Assembly: GCA_022749755.1 (NCBI GenBank)
Contig: CM040452.1
Coordinates: 20,354,350-20,418,349, forward strand
Length of the DNA: 64,000 nt
Source: Azadirachta indica
Lineage: Eukaryota; Streptophyta; Magnoliopsida; Sapindales; Meliaceae
Direction: 5' to 3'
Position 1 is the stretch's first letter; each line of letters begins with the position of its first letter. The notes under the pieces are model-generated. The model searched no databases and was not told the DNA's origin. It was given only the letters and a program-made list of their open reading frames with translations. Positions 35,751-48,331 of the stretch are shown here, one piece after another. The position numbers and the translations under genes are program-made.

Positions 35751-38140
35751 ATGGCTGTACCTGCTGTAAAATATAGCCCGGTGTTTGTAGCAGTTCTACT
35801 TGTTATCTTCCTTAACCTTTACTTAAATGCCATCGTTATAAACCAGAAATCATCAGCATATCTCAATACTTCTTGGCAAAACGGCAGTCACAGTACTGCA
35901 ATAAATCATTACAAATGCACAGATGGTACTATAGTCAGAAACATCCTTACGCGCATGGGGCCTAATGAATACCCAAACTTTGGTTTTGGATTTGTGAGAA
36001 ATTCAACCGATGAAATATTCTATCTTGTGACAGTTAGGTTCCTGGGAAGAACTAGTCTTCAAAACATTAATCGTCTTCCTGTTATTCTCTGGTTTGCCAA
36101 TGGGAATTCTCCGGTCAAAGAGAATGCCACACTTGAATTTACTGTCCGTGTGGATTTGATCTTGAGAAATGTAGACATCATGTTTGGTCTACTAGTACCT
36201 CTGGCCGCAATGTCACACGCATGACTTTAGATGGTAATGCAAGCTTTAACCTTGTCGACGGAAAAAGGAAACGGCGTATTTGGAAGTCCTTTGATTATCC
36301 AAAACATTCATGGGTTCCACATCAGCCCTTGCATTTTCACAAACACTTGACTTCGACAGTTTCAGCTTCCAATCTTTCAACAGGCATGTTTTTCCTCAAT
36401 TTATCCACAGAAAGCACTCATATTTATTTCAATATGAGCCCTACACAACAATTTCAGACTATTACGTATGGGAAAAATTTTCCATTCGAATTGGTATTCC
36501 AACGTTATGCCAATCGTACGACTTATAACAGAGAGGGGGAAAGCATTATAAGGCTGGAACCAGATGGGCGCCTCAATATTTATTTTCTTGCTGGCGGGCA
36601 TTCCGAAATCTTTGATCTATCCAGAGATGAGCATTCTGATGATAATTGCAGTTGTCCTGGAGCAAGCGTAGGAGATTCAAGCCATTTTGAGGAGTTAAAG
36701 GATGCAGGGAATGGCTTCTCATCATGCCAAGAAATGCAACCTGACAATTTCTTAGAGCTTGAAAATGTTACTTGCTCTGCATTTGTCCCTCGTCTCCTTA
36801 ATATAGACGTAGAGAGATGCAAAAGGGAATGCTTGCAAAAATGTTCTTGCAAAGCTGCCTTGTTCCAATATGAAAGCAAGCAAAAGGTTGGCAATTGTTC
36901 TTTACCCACAGAAAATTTTTGGCTGAAGAACAGTACAAAAGCAATTGTGCGTCATGACTCGTTGGCATTCACCAAGGTACACAAGCCATCACAGAAAAAG
37001 AAACTGTCGCTTTTCTTATTGCTGATCATATTGCCTCTGTCTTCTTTCCTAGCTATCGTTCCTGGAGTATCCTGTTTTTGCCTCAGGTGGAGAAAGAACA
37101 GAACTGCCAGGGAACAAAGGAGAGGCAACTCTTTTGAAGAATCTTCTGCTCATGTAACCAACATTTTGCAGAAGTTCTCATTTCAAGATTTGATATCTGC
37201 TACACAGGAATTTCAGGTCAGGCTTGGTCGAGGAGGATTTGGGTCTGTTTTTGAAGGTGTTTTGTATAATGGCACGAAAGTTGCAGTGAAACGCTTAGGT
37301 TCAGAAGTGAACCAAGGCAAGAAAGAATTCCTGTCAGAGGTTCAGACAATAGGCAGCATTCACCATTTCAATCTGGTAAAACCTTTTGGTTATTGTGCTG
37401 AAAGATCAAACAGACTTTTAGTTTATGAGTTCATGTGTAATGGGTCACTGGATAAATGGATTTTCCAGCAAAACCAAGCACGGAGTCTTACTTGGGAAAC
37501 AAGAAAGAAAATCATTGTCCCAATAGCCAAGGGACTAGAATATTTGCATGATCACTGCAATCCAAACATCATTCATTTTGACATCAAGCCTCAAAACATC
37601 CTCCTGGACAGAGATTTCAATGTCAAAATTTCAGATTTTGGGTTAGCCAGGTTGATTGACCATGATCAAACACATGTATCATCAATGCCAAAGGGAACTG
37701 CAGGATATATGGCTCCTGAGTTAATCAGGGGCAGAAACATCGCAGCCAAGATTGATATTTACAGCTTTGGGGTTGTGATCCTGGAAATCATATGCGGGAG
37801 GAAAAATTCAAACTCCTGGCAAGGAGATTATCTAATCGATACAGTGAAGATCAAGGCACAAGAGGATCAACTGTCTGATCTAGTTGATGAACAAAGTGAG
37901 GATATACAAAGAAACAAAGAAGACGCAGTGAAGATGATCCAGATTGCCATTTTGTGCTCGCAGAAAAACTTGTATAGAAGACCTTTAACATCAATTTTGG
38001 TCAAGGTATTTGAGGGTTTAATGAATTTGGAAACTGTTACAGACTACAGCTTCCTCGATTCTGTCCACGTTGAAACACATCAAGAAGCCAATCCAGGTGA
38101 TACATCCATCTTGGCATCAGTTCTATCAGGACCAAGATGA
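35751..38140 (+). pseudogene. Frameshifted G-type lectin receptor-like kinase (SD2-like), copy C
   Basis: Two overlapping frames cover one gene. 35751-36224 encodes a signal peptide (MAVPAVKYSPVFVAVLLVIF) and most of the lectin domain; 36221-38140 encodes the rest, to the LSGPR end shared with copy B. Compared with copy B, about four bases are missing near 36175-36185 (GTAGACATCATG then GTTTGGTCT), which shifts the frame. The EGF-like stretch between the SRDEHSDDN and CSCPGAS segments is also missing some 15-16 residues, in frame. The kinase looks whole: RLGRGGFGSVFEG, VAVKRL, HFDIKPQNILLD, DFGLARLI, GTAGYMAPE. So this is either a recent pseudogene, a sequencing error, or a gene now making a shorter protein from a later start (ATG at 36221, without signal peptide). 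It is opposite in orientation to A and B. Confidence 0.75.
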
Positions 38141-38971
38141 TCAATCAGCGCTGACAAATTTGAAAGTTCTGTTTGTTTATCAGGTAATTTGCTTAGTTTG
38201 CAACCAAAATATCTGCTTATACTTTCTATTCAGCCAAAAAAACAGTAATAACGCTAATAAAAATAAAAATCCCATTTATGTGAGATGCTGATTTAAAACT
38301 AACAGTTGAACAGATGGAAAAAACATAGGTTTTCAGAAACGTAATCCAGGGAATCAGCTGGCGACAAATAAAGAGAGGAAAGCAATATGTAGCTACCAAG
38401 AGAAACGTGTTGATTACGAAGAAAAATAAAGGACCACAAGAAAAAATTTAATAATTGAAAAGGATATGTTATCTCAGATTTATTGCTTTCTAATTTTAAC
38501 GCCACAACTGTCCAATCTATAAGTCTATAACAACTTGTTATACCGTTTTGATGTATGACCATATGAAAGTACCGCCCTCACTTGAATTTTAACTACCAGA
38601 TTATTCTATTCCACCTATAATATTTCAAAACAAAATTTTCAACTGTTTACAAGCTCAGATTTTTTTGGCGGAAGAGGGTCCAGAGAGTGAGGTGATGTAA
38701 ACCCATCAAGCGATCCTACCCATCCATTGCTTTCCTAGAGATATGCGAAAGAAAGAAAGTGGTGTCCCAGGACCCAAGTGTTTAGGCATCAGCACCAACA
38801 TCACGTGCTGCTCCACGACCGACCAAATTAAATAAATAAAAGTTGGTGCCTGTATTTGGGTCCCATTCCCAATCCCAAAAGCTTTTGCAGCTTTATACAT
38901 TTAAATTCTGTATCTTCCCGGGTTTCTCAGTGTGCTTGTATAAAGTGATGATGACCACAATAATAATACGA
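38141..38971. other. Intergenic region 3' of kinase copy C
   Basis: 3' UTR of copy C and AT-rich spacer. No gene seen. Confidence 0.4.
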
Positions 38972-40716
38972 GAAAATGACATATATCCCTAATATTTAGT
39001 TTAATAAATAAATATTTTTGTAATATTTAAAAATAAATAAATATTTTTTTATATTTTAATAAATAGACAAATATTTTTAAATTTTTATTATCGTTAATTA
39101 ATCAATTAATTTATTATTATTTATATTTCTAATTTTTTATATATATAATAATATGATATATATATTTTATTTATTTATAACATTTTTAATTTTTATTTTA
39201 ATATTTTTTACAATATAATTTTTTTACATATAATAATTTATTCTTATATTTAATATTTTTTTATAATATACTCAAAACTAAATATATTTTTAATTTATTA
39301 TTTCAATAAAAAAATTTTAAAAAAAAATTATTAAAAAAATTTAAATAATAAGGTAAATTAAACTCATGTTAAAATATTTATAATTTTTTTACAATAAATT
39401 TGATTTTTAATTGTTAAAAAAATTTTGAAACATATTTTAATGTTTTATTCTTATATTAATATTTTTATTTAAAAGATTATATTAAATTTATTATATTTTT
39501 TAGAGAAAAATTATTAAAAATAAATAAATAAAAAAGTGAAAAAAAGAAAAAATTTACTATCATTTGTTAATAAAATTAATAATTAAATATATTTGATATT
39601 CTTATTAACCAATATAATTTAATTTTAATTAAAAATTATAAAGAAAAAACATTAATTATTTTTATTTGTAATATATATAAATGTTAAAAAATATTTCAAT
39701 TAAAATTTTTAATCATTAAATATTTATTATTATAAAAATAAAAAAAATGGTTATAAATATTTTAATATATGAGTGTAACTTAACTCATTATTTGAATTTT
39801 TTTAATAATTTTTTTTTTTTAAAATTTTTTATTAAAATAACAAGTTAAAAAAAATATAATTTTTTATTATTTTTATTTGTAATATATATATAACATGTAT
39901 TTATTATTTATATTTATATTTTATATTTTTTTTAAAAAATATAATAAATTTAACATAATTTTTTAAATAAATATATTACATGTAAAAATAAAATGTTAAA
40001 AAAATTACAAATAAAAATAATGAAAAAAAATTTTTTTTTTTTTTTATTTTTTAATTAAAATTAAATTATATTGATTAATAATAATATAAAAAATATATAT
40101 AATTACTAATTTTATTAACAAATGATACTAAATGTTTTCTTTTTTTATTTTTTTATTTATATTTTCATAATTTTTTTGAAGAAAATAAAATAAATTTAAT
40201 ATAATCTTTTAAATAAAAATATTAATATAAGAATAAAATGTTAAAATATGTTTTAAAATTTTTTTAACAATTAAATATCAAATTTATTATAAAAAAATGT
40301 TATAAATATTTTAACATGAGTTTAATTTAACTTGTTATTTAAATTTTCTTAATAATTTTTTTTTCAAATTTTCTATCGAAATAACAAATTAAAAATGTAT
40401 TTAGTGTTGAGTATATTGTGAAAAAAAATTAAGTATAAAATTAAATTGTTATATTTAAAAAAATTATATTGTAAAAAATATTAAAATAAAGATTAAAGTG
40501 TTATAAGTAAATAAAATATATATATAATATTATTATTATGTAACAATTTAAAGATATAAATGATAATAAATTAACTGATCAACTAACGATAATAAAAGTC
40601 AAGAGAGTATCTGTTTATTTATCTGAATATCAAAAAATATTTATCTTTTTTTAAATATTAGAGATATTTATTTATTATGTCAAATATTAAGAGGGTATAT
40701 GTCATTTTTTCTAATA
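38972..40716. mobile_element. Long AT-rich foldback element
   Basis: The left end (GAGAAAATGACATATATCCC at about 38972) returns in reverse complement at the right end (ATATGTCATTTTTTCT, about 40700-40716). The match goes on inward for several hundred bases, for example TTATTATCGTTAATTAATCA near 39090 against the complement of TGATCAACTAACGATAATAA near 40576. The two arms take up nearly the whole 1.75 kb, with only a short loop near 39.8 kb. No coding frame is present. AAT-rich flanks on both sides could hide a 9-base target duplication, as in Mutator-like MITEs; class unproven. Confidence 0.7.
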
Positions 40717-42050
40717 ATAATAATAACAATAACAATAACAATAGTGCATCACCCAAACCTAAGAAACGTAATTAGAGAAAAGAAAATTAGTTAATTTGAA
40801 CTCATATTTAACTAAATGAGCAAGGAATGTTAGCATGTGCTGTGCTCCTGGCTTTTTGGAAAATTCTGGAATGCATTTATTATTGGAGAATTATTTGGTG
40901 ATATAATATCTTTTAATTATTGAAATAAACATTACACAGATGATGTGTATGGTTGTCAGACTTCTTTTTAAAATAATATGATTACGCAGATTCAATCTAG
41001 TCGAAGAAATTGCCATCAGGCCTAAGGACAAATGGCACAATCGAACTCACATGGGGTGACTTTAAATCCCACTAACTACTAAAATTTTTCACAATATATA
41101 AATTTGATCTTTTAAAAAATTTTAGATAAACTTTTATCTTTTTTTTTAGATAAATCTCTCTTTTATCAAGGATAATTTTTTAAATATTAAATGTAATACA
41201 ACAATATATATATCTTTTCTAATATCATTAATATAATTCTCATAAATTGTAAGTAAATTATAAATAACAAATAAATTTATAATATTTTAAAATATATATT
41301 ATAAATAACAAATAAACCGTAAATTACAGATCAATTATAAACAACAAATAATTTTATAATATTAAAAAAAATAATAAATTAAAAATAACAAATAGACTTA
41401 TAATACTAAAAAAAATCTACTTAAACAAATTATGCAATTGAAATCCCAGATCTATTATGCTATTTTTAGATAGGAATATTCAAGTTCTAACATTCAAACC
41501 ATCCAAAAATTTGCAACAAAAAACAATGACACAGAGACAGAGATCTCCAAAAGTATTTATCAAAAAAAAAAAAATGGAGCAAGACCACTCCCCGCAGTAC
41601 GAGGGCATAGCATCCAAAGCTTGGAAACATAATATACAAAAATTTAAACATTAGAATATAGAATTATTATATATTCATATATATTAATTATGTACAGCAA
41701 AAAACACAAAATAATTAATCTAATGGTGCAAAACAGCTAACATCCCTCTGTCATTGGCCTAATATTAACAAAATTGGGAGGCTATCCCCTTGCATATTAA
41801 TATATTTTATATTAAATACTGTAAATTATTCACCGGTCTAAATACTACGCGTTTTCACATTAACAAAGAGACAAAATCCCATGTAACATTGTTCATATGC
41901 CCCCACTACACACTCATCGAGCAGGCATAACCATTTGTCTGATCTTAATTTAATTGAAAAAACATATCAGACTGGTTTCCAGATTAATCAATCTTTCGAT
42001 CTTGTGGTGTGGGTCCATATGCAGCGATGAATCATGACCGTCGAAAAGGT
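40717..42050. other. Intergenic region 3' of the DUF641 gene
   Basis: AT-rich DNA with several ATAAATAACAAATAA-like short repeats at 41260-41410, and the likely 3' UTR of the DUF641 gene near 41650-42050. No gene seen. Confidence 0.4.
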
Positions 42051-43451
42051 TTAGCAGGGGTTCTGGAAATGGGAGAGATAAACCTGGCACTGTAGAACAG
42101 TTTTACCGATTCTGAAACCCGGAACAATTGTGAAAGCTACTCGTGGGTCTGCTGATTCCTGGAAATTTTCGAATGGAAGAAATGCTTCGTCTGCTACGGT
42201 CTCCATGTAAACTTCAGAAAATCTACAACCTTTTGTTACTTGGAAGATTGAAGCTTCGGGCTGGAAAGAAAAGGCTAAGCAATGGAGAAGCCAAACCCGT
42301 TTTGCCATTTCTGCAAATGAGGTGAAGAAGGGGGTGTCTGGAAATTCACCGGAATTCACGAGGTTCCTCTGACTTAGATTGCCGAAAAATGATGATTCCA
42401 TTTTGGGGTGAATTACTTGCAAGTACTTGGCACGGCAGAATTTGGCAAATGACGATTTAGGCTTCCTGGAGAGGAAATCCCTTGTTTTGACAGATTTTAG
42501 TTCTGTGAATCTCTCAAAGAAGAGCTGTTGTTGCTGCTGTTTCTTTTTATCCGGCAAGGACTCAGTTGGGGGCGAATAGTTGGGGTAATGAAAAGCATCA
42601 AACATTTCCCTGCAAACAAAGGATTCAAATGCAAAACATTTGTGATCAGCTTTGTAATACCCCACACCCGGTTGGATTGAACTAGCTGCAGCGTAAATAT
42701 CCCAGCCGGCAGATTTCATCTCCTCAATCATCAGCCTGGTAAAGCTTCTGATGAATTTCACTGTGTGTCGAAGAACCGCAATGAAGTGTCTAGGACTTAA
42801 GCATGATATATGAAGATTGTCAAGCACAAACAATTGACCACTTTGGTTCATTCTCTTTTCCAATAACTTGTTCTGTTTATTAGATTCCTCCAACTTCTCT
42901 TTAAGAAATATGATTTCAGAATCCTTGAGCTTCAACTCAGATTCCAACTTTTTCCCCATGATTTCGTATGTCTTCAAAAGAGACTTCAGCTCCTGAATTT
43001 CAGCAGAGACCATTGTTTTCTCCGGTGAAAAATCAAACTCTTTCTTCAAGTAACACTGTTTTAATTCAGACAAGTTCTTCAACTCTGAAATTACCAATTG
43101 ATCTGCGGCTTGAATACCATCGGCATCATAAGGAGACTGCGCATACTGTAACTGAACATAAGATGCTTTAACCGATGAAATGGTAGAAAACAATTTAGCA
43201 AGAAAAGCTTCCAAGGCCACTCTGTATTCAAGCCGTTCATCATCCTTGCCAAATAGCTGAGACCAACTACCTTTAGGCTTAACTGCAGCCTGATCATACT
43301 TGACCTTTTCTCGAGGCTTAACAGTCTGAACTTTCTGAACTCCATCAACAGGAGCAACTCCGGTGACAGCTCGAATGTGAAGTACTTTCGCAAAAGTACG
43401 AGCCAGTTTACTCTTGGACGGAGTCACGGCCGACGGTTTAACTGAATCCAT
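42051..43451 (-). CDS. DUF641 protein, GIL1/UNE1/IRKI-like
   Basis: An intronless frame of 466 aa. The N-terminus MDSVKPSAVTPSKSKLARTF leads to KVLHIRAVTGVAPVDG. The DUF641 region follows at about residues 68-200 (RLEYRVALEAFLAKLFSTIS, SYVQLQYAQSPYD, a run of charged heptads to ESNKQNKLLEKRM that should form a coiled coil). The C-terminal half holds HFIAVLRHTVKFIRSFTRLM, FESFVCREMFDAFHYPNYS, a short poly-Gln tract (KKKQQQQQ) and the typical end FTIVPGFRIGKTVLQCQVYL. The family includes GRAVITROPIC IN THE LIGHT 1, needed for light-driven random hypocotyl growth, UNE1 and IRK-interacting protein; the biochemical role is not known. The ATG directly follows TTTTCTGCAG, so a 5' UTR intron may end there. 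No signal peptide or membrane span. Confidence 0.92.
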   Translation of the reverse strand: MDSVKPSAVTPSKSKLARTFAKVLHIRAVTGVAPVDGVQKVQTVKPREKVKYDQAAVKPKGSWSQLFGKDDERLEYRVALEAFLAKLFSTISSVKASYVQLQYAQSPYDADGIQAADQLVISELKNLSELKQCYLKKEFDFSPEKTMVSAEIQELKSLLKTYEIMGKKLESELKLKDSEIIFLKEKLEESNKQNKLLEKRMNQSGQLFVLDNLHISCLSPRHFIAVLRHTVKFIRSFTRLMIEEMKSAGWDIYAAASSIQPGVGYYKADHKCFAFESFVCREMFDAFHYPNYSPPTESLPDKKKQQQQQLFFERFTELKSVKTRDFLSRKPKSSFAKFCRAKYLQVIHPKMESSFFGNLSQRNLVNSGEFPDTPFFTSFAEMAKRVWLLHCLAFSFQPEASIFQVTKGCRFSEVYMETVADEAFLPFENFQESADPRVAFTIVPGFRIGKTVLQCQVYLSHFQNPC

Positions 43452-46154
43452 CTGCAGAAAACTACAAAATGATGAAGCTGACGACGAGAGGGAAGAGCAA
43501 ATGAAAGTTTATTAAGTGATCCCAAATCGAAAAAAAGAATAGAAAACAGCAAAGATTTGTGGTTATGATGATGATGATGAGCGTGTTGAAGGGAAGAAAA
43601 AAGCAATATGCTTTAACACTTGGACCGAGGGGTCATGGCCATTAAAGGTCCATGGGAATATCTTTTTTGTTTTGGGTCTCTTTTGAAAGTTTTCAATTTG
43701 CTTTCTTTGACGGAGTAAAAAGAGGAGTCAACTTTAACGGGACAACAAGAAAAATGATGAAGGAGAAGATACAGAAGCAGAAGTATAGCTTGGCTGGAGG
43801 GAGATGAGATGATTCAAAGAACGCGCTCGACAGACGCGCCTAAGTTGGATGTTCGAAGTGCTTCTTCTTCTTGTCTGTAATACTACTAGTAGGCATCCAT
43901 CTGGGTTACAAAGAATCAAGTGGGCAGAGATAGTATTTGGAGGAATTTAACAACTAGCGAAATTTTTTATGCATTATTTTCATGGGTCAAAATATTCCTA
44001 CCAACCAATTCAATAATCTTAAACTTATACCAACCATCTTTTAAAAATTAAATGTACCTCTTTACTACATAGGAGAGACATGCAATTATTTATTAAATTC
44101 ACCCTCGTTACCCTTCTCATTTTTTATTTACAAAATGAATATAAATCATTAATATAATACAAATATTAAATGGAAAAATAATTAAAGAGATACAATCATA
44201 ACATAATGAAACACAGTATCCCTAGGAACAGAAGCTGCGTAGCTTTGGGCAGGCCTACAGTGAATATCAGACATGATAATTAACTCACTGGCAATACAAA
44301 GCCAAAATCACGTGGCCACAATTGAGTATTACTCAGAATATAAAATTGTCCTATCACTTAAAAGCTTTCGAAAGTCATCTCAGGGCTCTAGATTTATATC
44401 CGTTGGATTTTCAGAATCATATAAATTTTTACTGGGATGCGAGCCTAGTTCGGTCTGAATCACTTTTCGCAATCCAACGGACAAAATTTAGCATTTGGAT
44501 TTCGATTTGGATTCTATTAACAGTTAATAAAGCATTTAAAACGTTTAATAATTTTTTTCCAAAGCTAATATTTCTGATAAATATAAATAAATAAACAGTT
44601 AGAAATAATTTTTTTTCCTAAGGCCAAGTGAACATCTACAGCAGCAGTCATGGGGCCCACATTAACCAGGCATCGATCAGCAAATTTCAAATGGCGATGG
44701 GACAAAAATCGGCTAGTCAGTTGACGCAGTCATCATGGAAAATAGTAATCTAGCATTTTCTTTCCATAAATATTTATCAAACTGGTCCCCATAAGTGTAA
44801 TTTACAACAACTGAATTCACCAATTTATTTCTTTTTTTTTTAATTAATTTTTGTTATTCCATCGTGTTAGCACGACATTTGGTGAATTAATTGATTTGAG
44901 ACATAGGATAAATTTGGAAAGTTGTCCGTTACTTGTAAAATCTAAAAGCCAAATTTCATAATTCCTTCACCATGTAACAATAAGAAGAAAAAACACGTAG
45001 GTATTCTATAAACAAACCTAACATAATAATTCTTTTGGGATTTTCCAACAATAACATTTAAAAGATTACCTTGCAATATATAATGTTAAATTTATGATAC
45101 GAATTTATAACAAGATTATTGAATACCATGATCATAAATATTAAATCAAATACTTTAAATGCTAATTAGATTACTAATACAAAAGTATTTATCAGTTATT
45201 GTTATGATAATATTTTTAATTTATTATATTCTAATAAAAAAATCAATTATGGTATCAATTCAACATAAATGATTAAATTAATAATGGCAAAATGGCGATT
45301 ACTCGGCAAACAATAAGGAAATTACTATTTGGCATTCATGTATCTTAATAGCACAGAATCTCTAGGACTCACTGCCAGGAATGAGCTGCTAAAATGCTGA
45401 ATTAAGCTAATTAATCAGATATGTTATTAACGTATGTTTTAAAAGAATTTTCGTAAAAATCTGTTTTAGAATTTTATATACACATACATGAACCGATTCT
45501 TTAAAATTTATAAATATATATTTTAAAATAAATTGATAATAATTACCTTTAAAAATCAGCGGAAATCTCGAAATGCTTATGAAGTCTCAAATTTTCTTTT
45601 ACTTCGTGATAACGTGAATCTCAAGAAAACAGAGCGACAAAAACACCGCAACAGCAATTCAATAGCGACCTCTGAACCTGCGGTCCCTGCAACTACAACC
45701 ACAAAAACATCAAAAACAATGCCAAAACGCTAAAAACCAACAAACAAAAGCAAAATCAGTAAACATCAAAAACAAAAACAATGAATGAAGCCTAATGAAT
45801 CAAAACTGCGTTTTCTCCAAACACAGGATCATTAAGAGAATGATGGACAAAAGAAGCTGGAATTAAAAGCAGAAAAGCAGAAACTTGAAACGAAGAAGCA
45901 ATACCAAAACCTAAAACCATGAGAAAGCCCTCATTTGCTGTAATGATAAATCAAACAGAGGACACAGGAAGGAAAATATTAACCTTATACAATATTCGAA
46001 CCGCCTACTATGAAACTTCCCTACTCAAAAATGGCAATAGAAAAGATAGAAAATAACTCAATAATGGAAACAAAACGAGTAAAAAGAGAATCAAACTAAA
46101 AATAGTTTAATTAAAACAGAGAGAGGAAGCTTCTGGACTTCATTCTCAGCTTAC
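43452..46154. other. Upstream region of the DUF641 gene, possible 5' UTR intron
   Basis: No coding gene seen. Read on the minus strand, 43452-43620 is pyrimidine-rich with a CATCATCATCAT run, as in a 5' leader. From 44 to 45.5 kb the DNA is AT-rich. If the exon at 46155-46430 belongs to this gene, the whole stretch is one 2.7 kb intron. Confidence 0.35.
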
Positions 46155-46430
46155 CTTGCGGAGAAGAGAAACTTCCTGTGATAGGCTCCAAACAAAAATG
46201 AATATAAAATAAATAAAATTCTCTGTAATCTCTGCGGTTACCTCTCTACGGTAACTACAGTGGTTTACAAATTCTATGCGTTTTATAATTCATGCTCAGA
46301 ATTTGCCTTCTGAAGCAGAGATGAAACTGGTTTTTGGTTTTTTGTTTTTTATTTTTTTTATGATTTAGAGAAAGAGAGATAGGGGGAGAACAAAAACAAA
46401 GGGCCGGAGGAGAGAGAAGAAGAGAGTTTA
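46155..46430 (-). other. Candidate 5' UTR exon (minus strand)
   Basis: Read on the minus strand, this stretch starts in CT-rich DNA, has leader-like sequence with a tiny upstream ORF (MNYKTHR, stop), and ends TCTCCGCAAG|GTAAGC at 46155/46154, a near-perfect plant splice donor. No coding exon follows nearby. The next acceptor of note on this strand is TTTTCTGCAG directly before the DUF641 ATG at 43451. An expression start near 46.43 kb is inferred only from composition. Confidence 0.35.
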
Positions 46431-48299
46431 AAGCAGTGTGAAATGACGAAAAAGGACTCGTTCCGACGTGGGAGCATTGGGACTTACAAATATCACACTT
46501 TCGGTTCGGTCGCTTTCTCTTACGGTTTTATCCTTCTGTTTTTCGGATATTACGTGTACGTTATTATTAAGTTGGTTGGAGAATTTAGAATTGTGTAGGG
46601 GTATTATGGGTATTTTGTTAAAATCTGACGCGTTTGCAGATCTTTACCTATGGACGGTTGGACTTGGATAAATGAACGGTCTATGTTTAGAAGTAAAAGG
46701 GTTGTGTATTGTGTGGTGGAATGAGACACGTGTGACGTAATGTGGGACACGTGAGTGCTACTGGGTCCCAACTGAAACTGATTCTTATGTAATTCAGAGG
46801 TCCAGCTAGCCTTGTTTTGTATTTTTCTCTGGCACATTTTATTTTTTTCCATGCGCATTTTGCTAAGAATTATCAATAGCAAAAAATTTTTCAAAAGTAT
46901 TGACGAATTTTTATTAAGAAAACTACTTTAATAAATTATCAGTTAAAGAAATAAAAATATTTTAATCATGCATATAGTTGTGTACTATAAATATGAATGT
47001 GAGATTAGAAAAGATGATAGCATGTTATAATTGGGTTGGGGATCATAAGAAGTTAGATTAATATCATAATCATGGTATCGTAGCTAATTAAGCATGCTTG
47101 AGGACATCAAGATTAGGGCATATTAATGTTTGATAAAAGCGAATGCCACTAATTTGTTTATGTGGTTGTGGCATGAAAAGGAGCAACCAATCTTTCACTT
47201 CATTGAGGGCCCTGCAAATTTAAGCCTAATACTTCCCATTTGTATGTTAAAATCAGTTTGGTGCAAAGTTTTTTTTTTTGTTTTGTTTTTTATTTTTTAA
47301 ACACAATCTATTTTTATAATTCGTTTTAAAAAAAAAAAAACTCTCTCTTTCCATTTCTAAAACTTGGAGAGCATTTAAATTTAATTGAAAATGAAATTTG
47401 AACCAATGAAGTAGAAGATTTAGGAAGGCTTTTCCTTTTTCATATTTATATTTTTTAAATTTCCAATAGTTTTATAATTAACATCAAAATTGTCAAGACA
47501 TGAAAATGGTGTTAAGAAAATTTCTTAATAAAGACTAAAGATATGTCTCCCAAGTCAAAGGTGACAAGATTTGTGATTGCATGAACTGCGGGTTGTTGCT
47601 TTAGAGAGTTTGATTTTTGTTTCTGATTTAGCTGGGGGCCATTACACTTAATTGACATTGATTGGGAATATATTAAATTTTTACTAATTCAATATTAATC
47701 TTATTAATAATAATATTCTTAATAAATAATTTAATAAACCCATTTAAATGGGTTTTGATATAGTTGCATAAACAACCAAACCTACCAACAGAGCTCATTC
47801 CAAGAATATAATAATCGATACAAATATGTTTAGTTAAGTTAGTTAACATAATAATTGATCCAAATTTGATCATATATTTACATCCAATAATTAAGTGCAC
47901 ATGATTTGCTGAGTAAATACATGAATGTTCTTGAGGTCCTGAGAAACGAATGTTTATGGTTAAGCCAACCTAAAACTAGGAAACCTCATCTGCCACTGAT
48001 TTAATTTATTAAACGTTCAACTCTATTCAATTTTTTTCATATTGTTTATTTTTTGGGTTTGGTTGGTATACCGTATGCCTTGCATTTAATCTATGTATTG
48101 AATTATATCATCACATTAAATGTTTCCTACCTTTCTTTCTATTAATTTCTCAGACGAAATTATAAGCATAGCCGTGTTCCAAAACAATTAAAGTGTCAAA
48201 AAGACTTGTATTTTCTAGTATTATTATTATAGAACTCTTGGTTAATAGTTTAATTTTTAGGTGAGATTTCACTAATATCTTATTAGAAATAAGGCTTGT

Positions 48300-48331
<32 letters not shown>

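Noticed and set aside
36150..36230. An intron instead of a frameshift in kinase copy C
   Set aside because: The two frames overlap by a few bases and likeness to copy B is continuous apart from about four missing bases; there is no room for an intron, and copy B has none.
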